Shown here: positions 44,834 to 52,944 of the stretch, piece after piece | How the letters are laid out: the number at the start of each line of letters is the position of its first letter | How positions within the stretch are numbered: the first letter of the stretch is position 1 | NCBI RefSeq assembly: GCF_007997155.1 | Contig: NZ_VORT01000005.1 | Span: 226,065-290,064, forward strand | From: Aequorivita antarctica | GTDB lineage: Bacteria > Bacteroidota > Bacteroidia > Flavobacteriales > Flavobacteriaceae | DNA length: 64,000 nucleotides | Reading direction: 5' to 3' | The notes under the pieces: generated by a model | What the model saw: the letters and a program-made list of their open reading frames with translations, nothing else | Database searches by the model: none | What the model was told of the DNA's origin: nothing | Program-made: the position numbers and the translations under genes

Positions 44834-45394
44834 TTGTCAAAAAAACTTTATCAAGCACTTAAAGATAAAGGTAATCCCAAAACAGTTATTGATGAGGGGC
44901 CCTTTATGTGTACTACCGATGAGGCTTGGTTGGGTCATGGCTTTTATTTTTGGGACACTTTTGAGCATTTGCCACATTGGTGGGGAAAATCAAAACTTAA
45001 TAACTCATATATTGTTTGTAAAGCAAAATGTGATTTTTCTACTAAAGAATGTTTTGATTTGGTTGGAGAGCCTGAGCATATGGATTTATTTGGTTCAATT
45101 GTTGAAGTTATGAATGAAGAAGGACTATTAGATGAAAGTACGACTGTTGCTGAAGTTATTTACCATTTAAAAGATAAATTGGGTATATTCCATTGGAAAG
45201 CATCTAGGGTAATAGGAGTATTGTCAATTTCTCCAAAATTATATAGTCATTATACATTTAGAATGATTTTTGAAGTAGGTCATAAAAGTTTTTTAGATTA
45301 TCGTCCTGCAATTCAAATATGTTTGTATGAAAAATACGCTTTAAATTTTAGGGAGTATGAAATAGTTTATCCTCAAAAATACTTAACTGAATAA
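44834..45394 (+). CDS. ADP-ribosyltransferase-like toxin (CmdT/DUF3990-like)
   Basis: The 186-residue protein begins at a TTG codon 6 bp after the chaperone; the first ATG would remove 24 conserved-looking residues. Its core, GHGFYFWDTFEHLPHWW near residues 34-50 and later IFEVGHKSFLDYRPAIQICL near 150, resembles the ART fold of DUF3990-like toxins (GxGFYxT motif). The ADP-ribosylation target is not visible; in CmdTAC it is mRNA. The gene ends directly at repeat copy C. The family call rests on the GFYFW motif and the SecB-like neighbour. Confidence 0.65.
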   Translation: MSKKLYQALKDKGNPKTVIDEGPFMCTTDEAWLGHGFYFWDTFEHLPHWWGKSKLNNSYIVCKAKCDFSTKECFDLVGEPEHMDLFGSIVEVMNEEGLLDESTTVAEVIYHLKDKLGIFHWKASRVIGVLSISPKLYSHYTFRMIFEVGHKSFLDYRPAIQICLYEKYALNFREYEIVYPQKYLTE

Positions 45395-45395
45395 T

Positions 45396-45537
45396 CCCGC
45401 TGGCGCACTTTTAAAAAGCGTGGCTATTTAATGTTGCATTTGTCATGCCCTTTCCGGTATTTTGAAATTGGCAAAATCATTATATTTGGTATTCTCCCCG
45501 GTTAAAATGCCCACTCTTACGGTTTTCCATAATGGGG
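45396..45537 (+). repeat. Dispersed mosaic repeat, copy C
   Basis: Begins 2 bp after the toxin stop. It has three blocks: GCGCACTTTTAAAAAGCG hairpin plus GCATTTGTCATGC stem, ATTATATTTGGTATTCTCCC, and CTCTTACGGTTTTCCATAAT. The first palindrome could double as the operon's terminator. Confidence 0.85.
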
Positions 45538-45659
45538 ATGAGTTAATTTAGGCAGCGAAAAAGCCAAATAAAAACAATTACTTTAAATCAATAAGGTTTG
45601 AGGCAATCTTCTTTTTTAATCTTATTCAAATATAGACTACCATAATTATTTTTAAGAAT

Positions 45660-45689
45660 CCGTATCTTTGATGGAGAAGATAATACGGT
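45660..45689 (+). promoter_or_regulatory. -7 element with inverted-repeat operator before the Doc operon
   Basis: TATCTTTG at 45663-45670 matches TAnnTTTG, and CCGTAT (45660-45665) with ATACGG (45684-45689) flank it as a possible operator for the DNA-binding antitoxin. No TTG -33 box is seen. The coding start is at 45715. Confidence 0.45.
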
Positions 45690-45714
45690 TATTTACTTAA
45701 TCAATAAATCATAC

Positions 45715-46779
45715 ATGGATAAAAATCTTACAACTTCAGACCTGCATAGAAGAAACATTCTGAATAATAGGTTTGCGTTATTAGAGATTGAGAAGGAGGT
45801 TGCTTTCCCTGGAATTCCATTTGAGGCTACCATAAAATATACAAAGAAACAAATAGCAGATTTTTATGATATTGATGTTAGAACTATTGAAAGGTATATA
45901 GATCAACATGAAGAGGAGCTTCTTGCTAATGGTTATGAAGTTTTAAAAGGCAAAAGACTTAAAGTATTTAAGAAGGTATATTCAGAGATAGTAACTAATA
46001 GAGATGACAGCAATCCTATTAATGGGGATGTTACCGACATTGATGTCGGAGACATCTCTAGAGCTCCTAGTCTAGGGGTATTTGACTTTAGGACGTTCCT
46101 TAATATAGGAATGCTTTTAACTGAGAGTAATAGAGCTAAGCAACTGAGGTCTCTAATACTGGATATGGTAATAGATACAATTAATGCTAAGATAGGTGGC
46201 GTAACTAAATATATTAATCAGAGAGAGGAAGAGTTTCTACCAAGTGCAATTAGGGAGTTTAATTATAGAGAAAATTTTACTAGAGCATTAGATGAATGCA
46301 TAGTAGATAATAAGTGGAAATATGCCCAATTTACTGATGCTGTTTATAAGAGTATTTTTAATGAAAATGCAAAAGAATATAAACAAATATTAAAATTGAA
46401 AGCTACCGACTCTCCAAGAGAGACTATGTATTCTGAAGTGTTAGACCTAATAGCTGCTTATGAAAATGGATTTGCGGACGATTTAAAAACGAAGTACGAA
46501 GAGTTAGGACATAAATTAACTATTCCTCAAGCCACACTTCTTTTTGGCGAATTCGAATTAAAGGGTCGGTCCATTTTAAAACCGCTTCTGGAAAAGGCCC
46601 GCACATTAATGGCTAGTAGGGACATGGCCTTTAGAGATGCATTACACGAAAAACTCAACAAATATGTTACGCATCTAAATGAAACAGAGTTTGATAAATT
46701 CTTGGGCAAGCATAGTATTTCATTAGAGGAAAGATTGAAGGATAATATTGATGTTTTTAAGCGACTAAAAAATAGGTGA
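45715..46779 (+). CDS. DNA-binding antitoxin-like protein paired with Doc
   Basis: The 354-residue cytosolic protein has an N-terminal helix-turn-helix (about residues 42-75: KKQIADFYDIDVRTIERYID). The middle (about 120-200) resembles the RhuM/phage-regulator type, with FRTFLNIGMLLTESNRAK and LILDMVIDTIN. The C-terminal part is helical and unassigned. It overlaps the Doc toxin gene by 4 bp (ATGA), the classic antitoxin-toxin coupling. It may both repress the operon and neutralise the toxin. At 354 residues it is much larger than Phd-type antitoxins. Confidence 0.7.
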   Translation: MDKNLTTSDLHRRNILNNRFALLEIEKEVAFPGIPFEATIKYTKKQIADFYDIDVRTIERYIDQHEEELLANGYEVLKGKRLKVFKKVYSEIVTNRDDSNPINGDVTDIDVGDISRAPSLGVFDFRTFLNIGMLLTESNRAKQLRSLILDMVIDTINAKIGGVTKYINQREEEFLPSAIREFNYRENFTRALDECIVDNKWKYAQFTDAVYKSIFNENAKEYKQILKLKATDSPRETMYSEVLDLIAAYENGFADDLKTKYEELGHKLTIPQATLLFGEFELKGRSILKPLLEKARTLMASRDMAFRDALHEKLNKYVTHLNETEFDKFLGKHSISLEERLKDNIDVFKRLKNR

Positions 46780-47210
46780 AAATGGGATTCAACTATTTTA
46801 CCGTTACATATGCAATTAAAGAACACGATTTTATTATTGAAGAATCTGGGGGTGCCCATGGTATTAATTCTATAGGATTATTACAAAGTATTCTGGAGCA
46901 TATACAAAACGATCTATACTATCCCGAATTTGAAGATAAAATTTCACACTTAGTCTTTTCGGTAAATAAAAATCACGCTTTTAGTGATGGGAATAAAAGA
47001 AGCAGTATCGCGCTCGGGGCTTATTTTTTGGAAATTAATGGTTTGGAGTATTGTATCGATAGGTTTATTATTGAGATGGAAAATATTACCGTACAAATAG
47101 CAGATAACAAAATTGAAAAAGATTTACTTCAGAAAATTATTTTTTCAATAATCAATGAAAATGAGTTTAGTGAGCAATTGAAACTTGAAGTTATTGAAGC
47201 AATAGCTTAA
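46776..47210 (+). CDS. doc: Fic/Doc-family toxin
   Basis: The 144-residue toxin carries the Fic core HAFSDGNKRSS near residues 68-78, the Doc variant of HxFx(D/E)GNxR with Lys in place of the second Gly. Such Doc proteins phosphorylate EF-Tu and stop translation. The preceding LVFSVNKN helix and the following IALGAYFLEING complete the fold. It is coupled to the upstream DNA-binding gene by ATGA, and repeat copy D starts about 35 bp after its stop. Confidence 0.85.
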   Translation: MKMGFNYFTVTYAIKEHDFIIEESGGAHGINSIGLLQSILEHIQNDLYYPEFEDKISHLVFSVNKNHAFSDGNKRSSIALGAYFLEINGLEYCIDRFIIEMENITVQIADNKIEKDLLQKIIFSIINENEFSEQLKLEVIEAIA

Positions 47211-47245
47211 AATTGTTGATTTGATTAAATACTATCAATTTTGAA

Positions 47246-47351
47246 TCCCCTCTGGCGCGCTTTTTAAAAGTGTGTCTCTTTATTGATACATTTGAAGTGC
47301 CTTTCACTGATTTTTGAAACCGACAAAATTATTATATTTGGTATTCTCCCC
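47246..47351 (+). repeat. Dispersed mosaic repeat, copy D
   Basis: Contains the hairpin block CTGGCGCGCTTTTTAAAAG and the block ATTATATTTGGTATTCTCCC. The TTACGG/CCGTAA block is absent. It lies between the Doc and LpxR-like genes. Confidence 0.85.
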
Positions 47352-47457
47352 AAAATGTTGTTGAAGACGGCATGATAAAATCGCCTAAAGAAATTGATTT
47401 TTTTTCTTATTTGATATTATTGCATTTGTAACTTTCAATACCAATATACCTAAGAAA

Positions 47458-48504
47458 ATGAAAATATTTATTCTGTTATCCATCTTCTTGTTAATTAATG
47501 CAAGTACTTATGCCCAAGACGATAGTGTTTTTTTCTACACCGACGAAGATCTTAAGCCATTTCTACAATTTTCAAAGGCAAATGATCAAAATTATACAAT
47601 GGGCTTAGGGTTTGGGTATGCATCACCAAAACTTAATGGTTCCTATATTTTTAAGCCCGTAGACCTAATTGACCGAATCTTCATACCTGAAAAATTTCGC
47701 AGTAATGATAGCTTACTACCGGCTAGTATCACATTGAACGGAACTGCGTTTACTCCAGATGAATTGAGGGAGAGTAACGTCATTACTGAAGATCGCCCTT
47801 ACGCTTTCTTATTGTATGTATCTACCCAAAAACTATACTTAAAGGATAGATCAACCCTTTCAACGGAATTTATTTTCGGCATATTAGGGTTAAACCTTGG
47901 AAAATGGGTCCAGACGGGGATTCATAAACTTATGAACGATAATAATACTCATGAACCCTATATTCCAAGAGGATGGCACAACCAAATTTCAAACGGAGGT
48001 GAGCCTACATTCTTGTACACAATTAATTACGAAAGCTTGGCATTGCAAAGTTCATTTTTTGAGTTTAAGTATGGAGGGCAAGGAATGGTTGGATATTATA
48101 CTTGTGCAAATATTCAAGCATCCGCTCGTTTTGGTTTGCTTGATAGTCAAAAATGGGCGCAAAACTATAGTCCATTGGGAAGTGGGAATAAAATTTTCAA
48201 GAATATGAAGGATGAAAAGAAGTTTGAATTTTTCTTATTTGGAAGTATTAAACCAACGGCTTTCGTTTATAATGAAATGTTAAACGGAGGATTTAGACAT
48301 TCCAATCATACACTAAGTTGGAATCAAGTAAATCATTTTCTATTGGAATGGAATACAGGGGTAGGTTTGAGCATACCAACTTGTAATAAAACTAATAGTC
48401 TCGATTTATTTTGGACTGTTAATGCTGGTAGAACTAGTGAAATTAATACAGAACTGTCTAGGGCACATGAATGGGGAGGAATTTACGTAACTTATACATA
48501 TTAG
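47458..48504 (+). CDS. LpxR-like outer-membrane protein (DUF2219, lipid A deacylase family)
   Basis: The 348-residue protein has a signal peptide (about 1-19, ending NASTYAQ), then DDSVFFYTDEDL and NDQNYTMGLGFGY near 45, TEDRPYAFLLYVSTQKLYL near 110 and GWHNQISNGGEPTFLYTINYE near 180. This is the pattern of DUF2219/LpxR outer-membrane beta-barrels that remove acyl chains from lipid A. It stands alone between repeat copies D and E. Change of lipid A could alter phage adsorption or peptide resistance, which is inference. Confidence 0.7.
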   Translation: MKIFILLSIFLLINASTYAQDDSVFFYTDEDLKPFLQFSKANDQNYTMGLGFGYASPKLNGSYIFKPVDLIDRIFIPEKFRSNDSLLPASITLNGTAFTPDELRESNVITEDRPYAFLLYVSTQKLYLKDRSTLSTEFIFGILGLNLGKWVQTGIHKLMNDNNTHEPYIPRGWHNQISNGGEPTFLYTINYESLALQSSFFEFKYGGQGMVGYYTCANIQASARFGLLDSQKWAQNYSPLGSGNKIFKNMKDEKKFEFFLFGSIKPTAFVYNEMLNGGFRHSNHTLSWNQVNHFLLEWNTGVGLSIPTCNKTNSLDLFWTVNAGRTSEINTELSRAHEWGGIYVTYTY

Positions 48505-48561
48505 TAGATATAATTAAGAAACTGTTGTATAATCTTATAAATTTTAAGAACAAAATTAAAA

Positions 48562-48897
48562 TAAGCCGCTTTGAGCAGCTTTGCTTTTTTTGGGCATTCT
48601 AAAAATGAAATAAATAGCTGTTCTATTTAACAAAAACTTTTATTTGGTTTTCTCCCCTTTGGTCACCGAAGCCTTGTGCGAAGGTGAGCCTTTGGCCACC
48701 GAAGCTTCTTTATGCATCGTAGTTTTAACGAAGATGTATAACGTAGGAAGGTCAGTTAAAATGCGCTTGTTACTGTTTTCCGTAATGAGTGGGTTTGCCT
48801 TTGTATTAAATTTGGAAACTCTACAAAGATTTTTTTTTAATGATTTGGGCATAGCCAAACAGATTGATGGGATAAACCTAATAAAAGTAGGGATATT
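48562..48897 (+). repeat. Dispersed mosaic repeat, copy E
   Basis: Starts with ATAAGCCGCTTTGAGC, a block also at 63,919 near the window end. It continues with TTGGTTTTCTCCCCTTTGG, GCCACCGAAGCTTCTTTATG, TTACTGTTTTCCGTAATG and TTTGGGCATAGCCAAAC (hairpin). A frame of 87 codons across it (48644-48907) is repeat sequence, not a gene. Confidence 0.85.
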
Positions 48898-48972
48898 AGC
48901 AAGTTAAGCACAAGCACACACAATTTCAATACTAACTTAGCATATTTAAATAGTTATCGCTATTTTTTACAT

Positions 48973-49072
48973 ATAACTACGACTATATTAGTAGTTATTT
49001 AAAATAAATAGTATATTTGAATAACTTATGATATATTAATAGTTATTCTATTTTATTATTATTAACTATTAA
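48973..49072 (+). promoter_or_regulatory. hipBA promoter with two inverted-repeat operators
   Basis: IR1 ATAACTAC/GTAGTTAT (48973-48980 and 48991-48998) and IR2 TTAATAGTTA/TAACTATTAA (49036-49045 and 49063-49072) flank a -7 box TATATTTG (49012-49019). Both share TAGTTA half-sites, as expected for HipB autoregulation. No TTG -33 box is present at 19 bp. Confidence 0.6.
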
Positions 49073-49089
49073 CATTTAAATACTTAAAA

Positions 49090-49407
49090 ATGGAAAATTG
49101 GTTATTTCTAACAGAAAAGGAAATTATTGAACAAATTGGTCAAAGACTAAAACTTATAAGATTGCAACACAATTTGACTCAAAAGAAATTGAGTAAAGAT
49201 ATAGGCTTAAGTGTTTCAACGATTAGTCTAATTGAACAAGGAAACCCAACATCAGTTGAAAGTCTAATTAGAATATTAATCAGATTAAATAGAATAAAGG
49301 ATTTTGAATCAGTCTTTAGAGTGGGAGAAGATTTAGAATTAAAATTGAAGTTTGAAAAAGCCAAACTCAAATCAAAAAGAAAAAGAGCCTCAAATAAAAT
49401 CAAATAA
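49090..49407 (+). CDS. hipB: HipB-like XRE antitoxin
   Basis: The 105-residue protein has a Cro/C1 helix-turn-helix at about residues 15-70 (LTQKKLSKDIGLSVSTISLIE, then SVESLIRILIRL) and a very basic tail (KAKLKSKRKRASNKIK). It is followed 2 bp later by hipA. It would repress the operon at the TAGTTA inverted repeats upstream and bind the HipA kinase. Confidence 0.87.
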   Translation: MENWLFLTEKEIIEQIGQRLKLIRLQHNLTQKKLSKDIGLSVSTISLIEQGNPTSVESLIRILIRLNRIKDFESVFRVGEDLELKLKFEKAKLKSKRKRASNKIK

Positions 49408-49409
49408 AT

Positions 49410-50687
49410 ATGTTAGTTCAAGTTAGTTTATATGGAGAATCTTTAGGAACAGTAGATTGGAATGAACAAAAAGGAAGTGCGATTTTTCAATATAGTGAAA
49501 ACTCATACACAAACACTAGAGAGCCTTCCCCTCTTCTAATGCCAAAGGAAGGTAGGACTTATGAAACGAATAGGGATCATATAAACTTTCACGATCTTCC
49601 ATATCTACTTTCAGATTCAATGCCAGATGATTTTGGTAATATAATGATGAAAGAATGGTTAAGACAGAAAAGTCTATCATATGATGATATCAATCCCGTC
49701 GACAGGTTAACGTATGTAGGTAAAAGAGGAATGGGAGCTCTGGAATACGAACCAATAAATCATAATTCTAGTACTAATTATAGTATTGATGTAACAGAAC
49801 TTCTAGAAGTAGCAAAAAATGTTTTAGAAGGCAAGGAAGAATTAAAATATAAAGGTTTAAATGAAGAGAGTCTAACAGAAATACTAAGAATAGGAACATC
49901 TGTAGGAGGAGCAAGAGCAAAAGCATTGTTAGCAATAAAAGAAGACGAAAAAGGAAAAATAATAGAAATAAAACCAGGAGACATACTACAGCCTAATGGA
50001 TATACATATTGGTTATTAAAAATGGACGGAGCAAATGAAAAGACTTTGGGCGAATCTGATGGTGTTGGCAAAATTGAATTTGCCTATTATAAAATGGCTA
50101 TAGATTGTGGAATTGAGATGTCCGAAAGTCGTTTATATAATGAAAATAACCGATTCCATTTTCTTACAAAACGTTTTGATCGATCAGAACTAGGAGAAAA
50201 AATCCATATGCAAACATTAGGCTCTTTAGTTGGAGTTGATTTTAAAATACAAAAGGCAAGCTCTTATGAAACATTATTTAGGACAATGAAACGATTGAAA
50301 TCTAATTACCAGCAATTCGAACAACAGTACAGAAGAGCTATTTTCAATATTGTTTCAAGGAATCACGACGATCATGTGAAAAACTTCTCTTTTTTAATGA
50401 ACAAACAAGGAGAATGGAGAATATCTCCTGCATACGATATTACTTATTCGTATAAACCAAGTGGTACGTGGACAAATGTTCATCAATCATCACTAAATGG
50501 AAAATTTGATAACTTTAATCAAAACGATTTAATTGAATTTGGAAAAATGTTTGGGATAAAAAACAGCAAATTAATTATTAAAGAAGTAATTGATGCTGTT
50601 TCTAAATGGAACCAGGTAGCTAAAGAAATTGATATACCTAAAAAAACAATTTCAAAAATCAATAAAGATTTAAGATTAAAACTTTAA
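49410..50687 (+). CDS. hipA: HipA-family serine/threonine kinase toxin
   Basis: A complete 425-residue HipA. The N-terminal subdomain 1 is about 1-105 (FHDLPYLLSDSMPDDFGN), the nucleotide loop SVGGARAKALLA lies near 165, FLTKRFDR near 250 and the catalytic NHDDHVKNFSF near 318, followed by SPAYDITYSY. HipA toxins phosphorylate glutamyl-tRNA synthetase or other targets and induce dormancy. It is coupled to hipB (2-bp gap). A GCCTAAC motif, an attC-type core, begins 9 bp after its stop. Confidence 0.9.
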   Translation: MLVQVSLYGESLGTVDWNEQKGSAIFQYSENSYTNTREPSPLLMPKEGRTYETNRDHINFHDLPYLLSDSMPDDFGNIMMKEWLRQKSLSYDDINPVDRLTYVGKRGMGALEYEPINHNSSTNYSIDVTELLEVAKNVLEGKEELKYKGLNEESLTEILRIGTSVGGARAKALLAIKEDEKGKIIEIKPGDILQPNGYTYWLLKMDGANEKTLGESDGVGKIEFAYYKMAIDCGIEMSESRLYNENNRFHFLTKRFDRSELGEKIHMQTLGSLVGVDFKIQKASSYETLFRTMKRLKSNYQQFEQQYRRAIFNIVSRNHDDHVKNFSFLMNKQGEWRISPAYDITYSYKPSGTWTNVHQSSLNGKFDNFNQNDLIEFGKMFGIKNSKLIIKEVIDAVSKWNQVAKEIDIPKKTISKINKDLRLKL

Positions 50688-50873
50688 AAGTCAGTGCCTA
50701 ACTTAAGCCGTGTATAAACCATTGCTGGGTCTGTGCCCATCTGGAAAATTGCTTCGCCGGTTCGCTGCGCTCGTGTCCTGCGAAATTTTCACGTAGATTT
50801 GTACTTGGAATAGTTCGTGCTTTAACACGCAACGGTCCATACACAAAAACCTTAGCGGTAATTTAAAAAAAAA
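50688..50873. other. Spacer with attC-like left core and inverted segments
   Basis: Begins with GCCTAAC (50696-50702), which fits the RYYYAAC core of integron attC sites, then a segment with GCCGGTTCGCTGCGCTCG. No matching GTTRRRY partner was found at the right distance, so an attC call is not supported. No gene is seen. Confidence 0.3.
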
Positions 50874-51184
50874 CCTACTGGCGCGCTTTGGGAAAGCGTG
50901 TCTCTTTATTGTTGCATTTGCAATGCCCTTCAATGACTTTTGAAGCCGACAAAATAGTTATATTTGATATTCTCCCTCCTTTGGCCACCGAAGCTTCTTT
51001 ATGCATCTTAGTTTTAAAGAAGATGTATAGCGTTGGAGGGTCAGTTAAAATGTCCTTGTAACGGTTTTCCACAATGGGTGGATATCAGTTTTTCTATATT
51101 TGAAAACTATATAAAGAAATTTTTTTAATAATTTCGGCATAGCCAAACGGATTGAAGGATAAACCCAATAAAGTTGGGAGTATA
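50874..51184 (+). repeat. Dispersed mosaic repeat, copy F (longest, about 310 bp)
   Basis: Contains all blocks in order: CTGGCGCGCTTTGGGAAAGC hairpin, GCATTTGCAATGC stem, TTATATTTGATATTCTCCC, GGCCACCGAAGCTTCTTTAT, GTAACGGTTTTCCACAATGG and TTCGGCATAGCCAAACGG. It separates hipBA from the PNPOx gene. Confidence 0.88.
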
Positions 51185-51217
51185 AATAAGTCGTATGCAA
51201 TCTAAAACACAAATTAA

Positions 51218-51793
51218 ATGAATCCTTTATTATTATTTGAAAAATGGTTTTCTGAAGAAAAAGAGCTAAGCAATTTAAAATTACCTGCTGCCTGCTGTTT
51301 ATCTACCAGTGGATTAGATGGATACCCAAATTCTAGATTTGTTTCTTTAAAAGAAATTAAAAAAGAATCATTTGTAATTACGGGCCCTTTAGATTCAAGA
51401 AAAGGAAGAGAAATTGAAAATCATTCAAAAGCTGCACTATCATTTTGGTGGACTTCTACAGAAAGACAAATTAGGATACAAGGAGATGTATCAGTAATTC
51501 CTAAGTCTGAAGCTGAAATTTACTTTAAGCAAAGGAATAGAGACTCAAAAATTGTCTCTGCTATTTTTGAGCAAGGGCAGGAAATTCTAGATATATCATA
51601 TATGCAAAAGCTTTTCAAAGAGAAGAAAGCAGCGCTAGGAAATAAAGAAGTTGAGCAGCCGAATAGTTGGGGAGGAATTTACATTAAACCTATTAGAATA
51701 GAGTTTATGGAGTTTAAAAAAAGTAGACTACACGAAAGAAAACTTTTTGAACAAGCCAGTAGTGGATGGAAAATGACAATAATACAACCATAA
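51218..51793 (+). CDS. Pyridoxamine 5'-phosphate oxidase-family protein (PdxH-like)
   Basis: The 191-residue flavoprotein fits PdxH in length and motifs: NSRFVSLKEI near 40, FWWTSTERQIRIQGDV near 80 and the C-terminal PIRIEFMEFKKSRLHER near 165. It would oxidise pyridoxamine or pyridoxine phosphate to PLP with FMN. As an accessory copy between repeats it may work on another substrate. Its last 28 bp overlap the phosphoesterase gene in another frame. Confidence 0.8.
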   Translation: MNPLLLFEKWFSEEKELSNLKLPAACCLSTSGLDGYPNSRFVSLKEIKKESFVITGPLDSRKGREIENHSKAALSFWWTSTERQIRIQGDVSVIPKSEAEIYFKQRNRDSKIVSAIFEQGQEILDISYMQKLFKEKKAALGNKEVEQPNSWGGIYIKPIRIEFMEFKKSRLHERKLFEQASSGWKMTIIQP

Positions 51794-52521
51794 TATTTTC
51801 TGTGAATAAAAAAATTGCATATATAACCGATATTTATTTAGATGAACAATTTCCAATTGACAAAGGAGTTGACGCCCGCAAAAATTGGGAAATAATACTT
51901 AATGATATTTCCAAAAGAGGTATAGGAGAAATTATATTCGGAGGAGATATTGGAAAAAAAACTGTAAATAAATGGTTTTTTGAATCTCTACATAATTATA
52001 ATGTAGCCATTACTTTAGGAAATCACGATTACTTTGACGAAGTAATAAATCACTACAGTTTTGGAGTCATTGAAAACCGAACTGAACTGCACTATACTCA
52101 AGAGCACAACTATTACAAATTTCTATTTTTAGACTCAAGCTCAGGCTCAATAAGTCAAGAACAATTTGATTGGTTTAAAAAGGAACTTTTAACGGAAAAA
52201 AATATCATTCTCTTTATTCATCATCCTATTTTAGCTGTTGACACCGAAGTAGATAGGCAATTTGCCTTAAAAAATCGAAATCTTCTAAAAACAGAACTGC
52301 AGAGTCTTGAAAATGATGTTGTTATTTTTTGTGGGCATTATCATTTCGAGGATGAAAGAAGTAATAGTAATATCCGACAGTATATTACGCCTGCAAGTTC
52401 TTATCAAGTAGAGAAAATACCAGATGAAATTAAAGTTAATAGCGAAACATTTGGATACAGAATTATTGAACTGAATAAAAGTGAAATTAACACTGAAGTA
52501 ATAACGTTTACCGCAGGATGA
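51766..52521 (+). CDS. Calcineurin-like metallophosphoesterase
   Basis: The 251-residue protein has the family motifs GGDIG near 68, LGNHDYFD near 91, FIHHPIL near 146 and FCGHYHFE near 183. The first motif, normally DxH, reads TDIYLDE near 21: Tyr replaces the metal-binding His. The start at 51766 overlaps the oxidase gene by 28 bp; a later GTG at 51802 is an alternative. It may hydrolyse nucleotides or other phosphoesters. Confidence 0.75.
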   Translation: MENDNNTTIIFSVNKKIAYITDIYLDEQFPIDKGVDARKNWEIILNDISKRGIGEIIFGGDIGKKTVNKWFFESLHNYNVAITLGNHDYFDEVINHYSFGVIENRTELHYTQEHNYYKFLFLDSSSGSISQEQFDWFKKELLTEKNIILFIHHPILAVDTEVDRQFALKNRNLLKTELQSLENDVVIFCGHYHFEDERSNSNIRQYITPASSYQVEKIPDEIKVNSETFGYRIIELNKSEINTEVITFTAG

Positions 52522-52584
52522 AAAAACGCTGCATACAACTCCATATAAAATTAATTGCTAGTATAAGGCTACTTTCATAATTTA

Positions 52585-52848
52585 CCCACTAGCGCGCTTA
52601 TTAAAAGCGTTTCTATTTATTGTGGCATTTGTAATGCCATTAGTCTAGTGTCAGGCAAGTAAATTTTATTATATTTAGTATTCTCCCCCTTTGGCCCCCG
52701 AAGCTTTATGCGTAGGTGGGCGTTTAAAATGCATGCTGTTACGGTTTTCCGTAATGGGTGGGTTTGCGTTTGTTTTATATTTGGAAATTATACAAAGAAA
52801 TTTTTTTAATAATTTGGGCATAGCCAAACAACTGAAGGGATAAACAAC
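52585..52848 (+). repeat. Dispersed mosaic repeat, copy G
   Basis: Blocks AGCGCGCTTATTAAAAGCG, GGCATTTGTAATGCC, CCGAAGCTTTATGCGTAGG, TTACGGTTTTCCGTAATGG and TTTGGGCATAGCCAAAC in the same order as copy F. It ends before the M1 peptidase terminator. Confidence 0.88.
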
Positions 52849-52892
52849 GGTTCTCGATACACTTTTTAATCCATTGCTTTGCGTAAAAATCA

Positions 52893-52934
52893 CTCGAACT
52901 GACGTGAGTAAGTGGTCGTCAGTTCGAGTTTTTT
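52893..52934. terminator. Strong terminator after the ABC/M1 operon
   Basis: CTCGAACTGACG (52893-52904) pairs perfectly with CGTCAGTTCGAG (52917-52928). On the minus strand GTGATTTTT follows, and on the plus strand TTTTTT. It lies 10 bp beyond the M1 peptidase stop. Confidence 0.85.
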
Positions 52935-52944
52935 CTTTAAATCA

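Noticed and set aside
48644..48907. 87-codon plus-strand frame
   Set aside because: It lies wholly in dispersed repeat copy E; other copies do not keep the frame open.
50696..50702. GCCTAAC after hipA as a full attC site
   Set aside because: Only the left core matches; no GTTRRRY partner or palindrome at a suitable distance.
50703..51072. Two minus-strand frames between hipA and the PNPOx gene
   Set aside because: They cross the spacer and repeat copy F; similar frames appear in copies E and G by shared repeat sequence.
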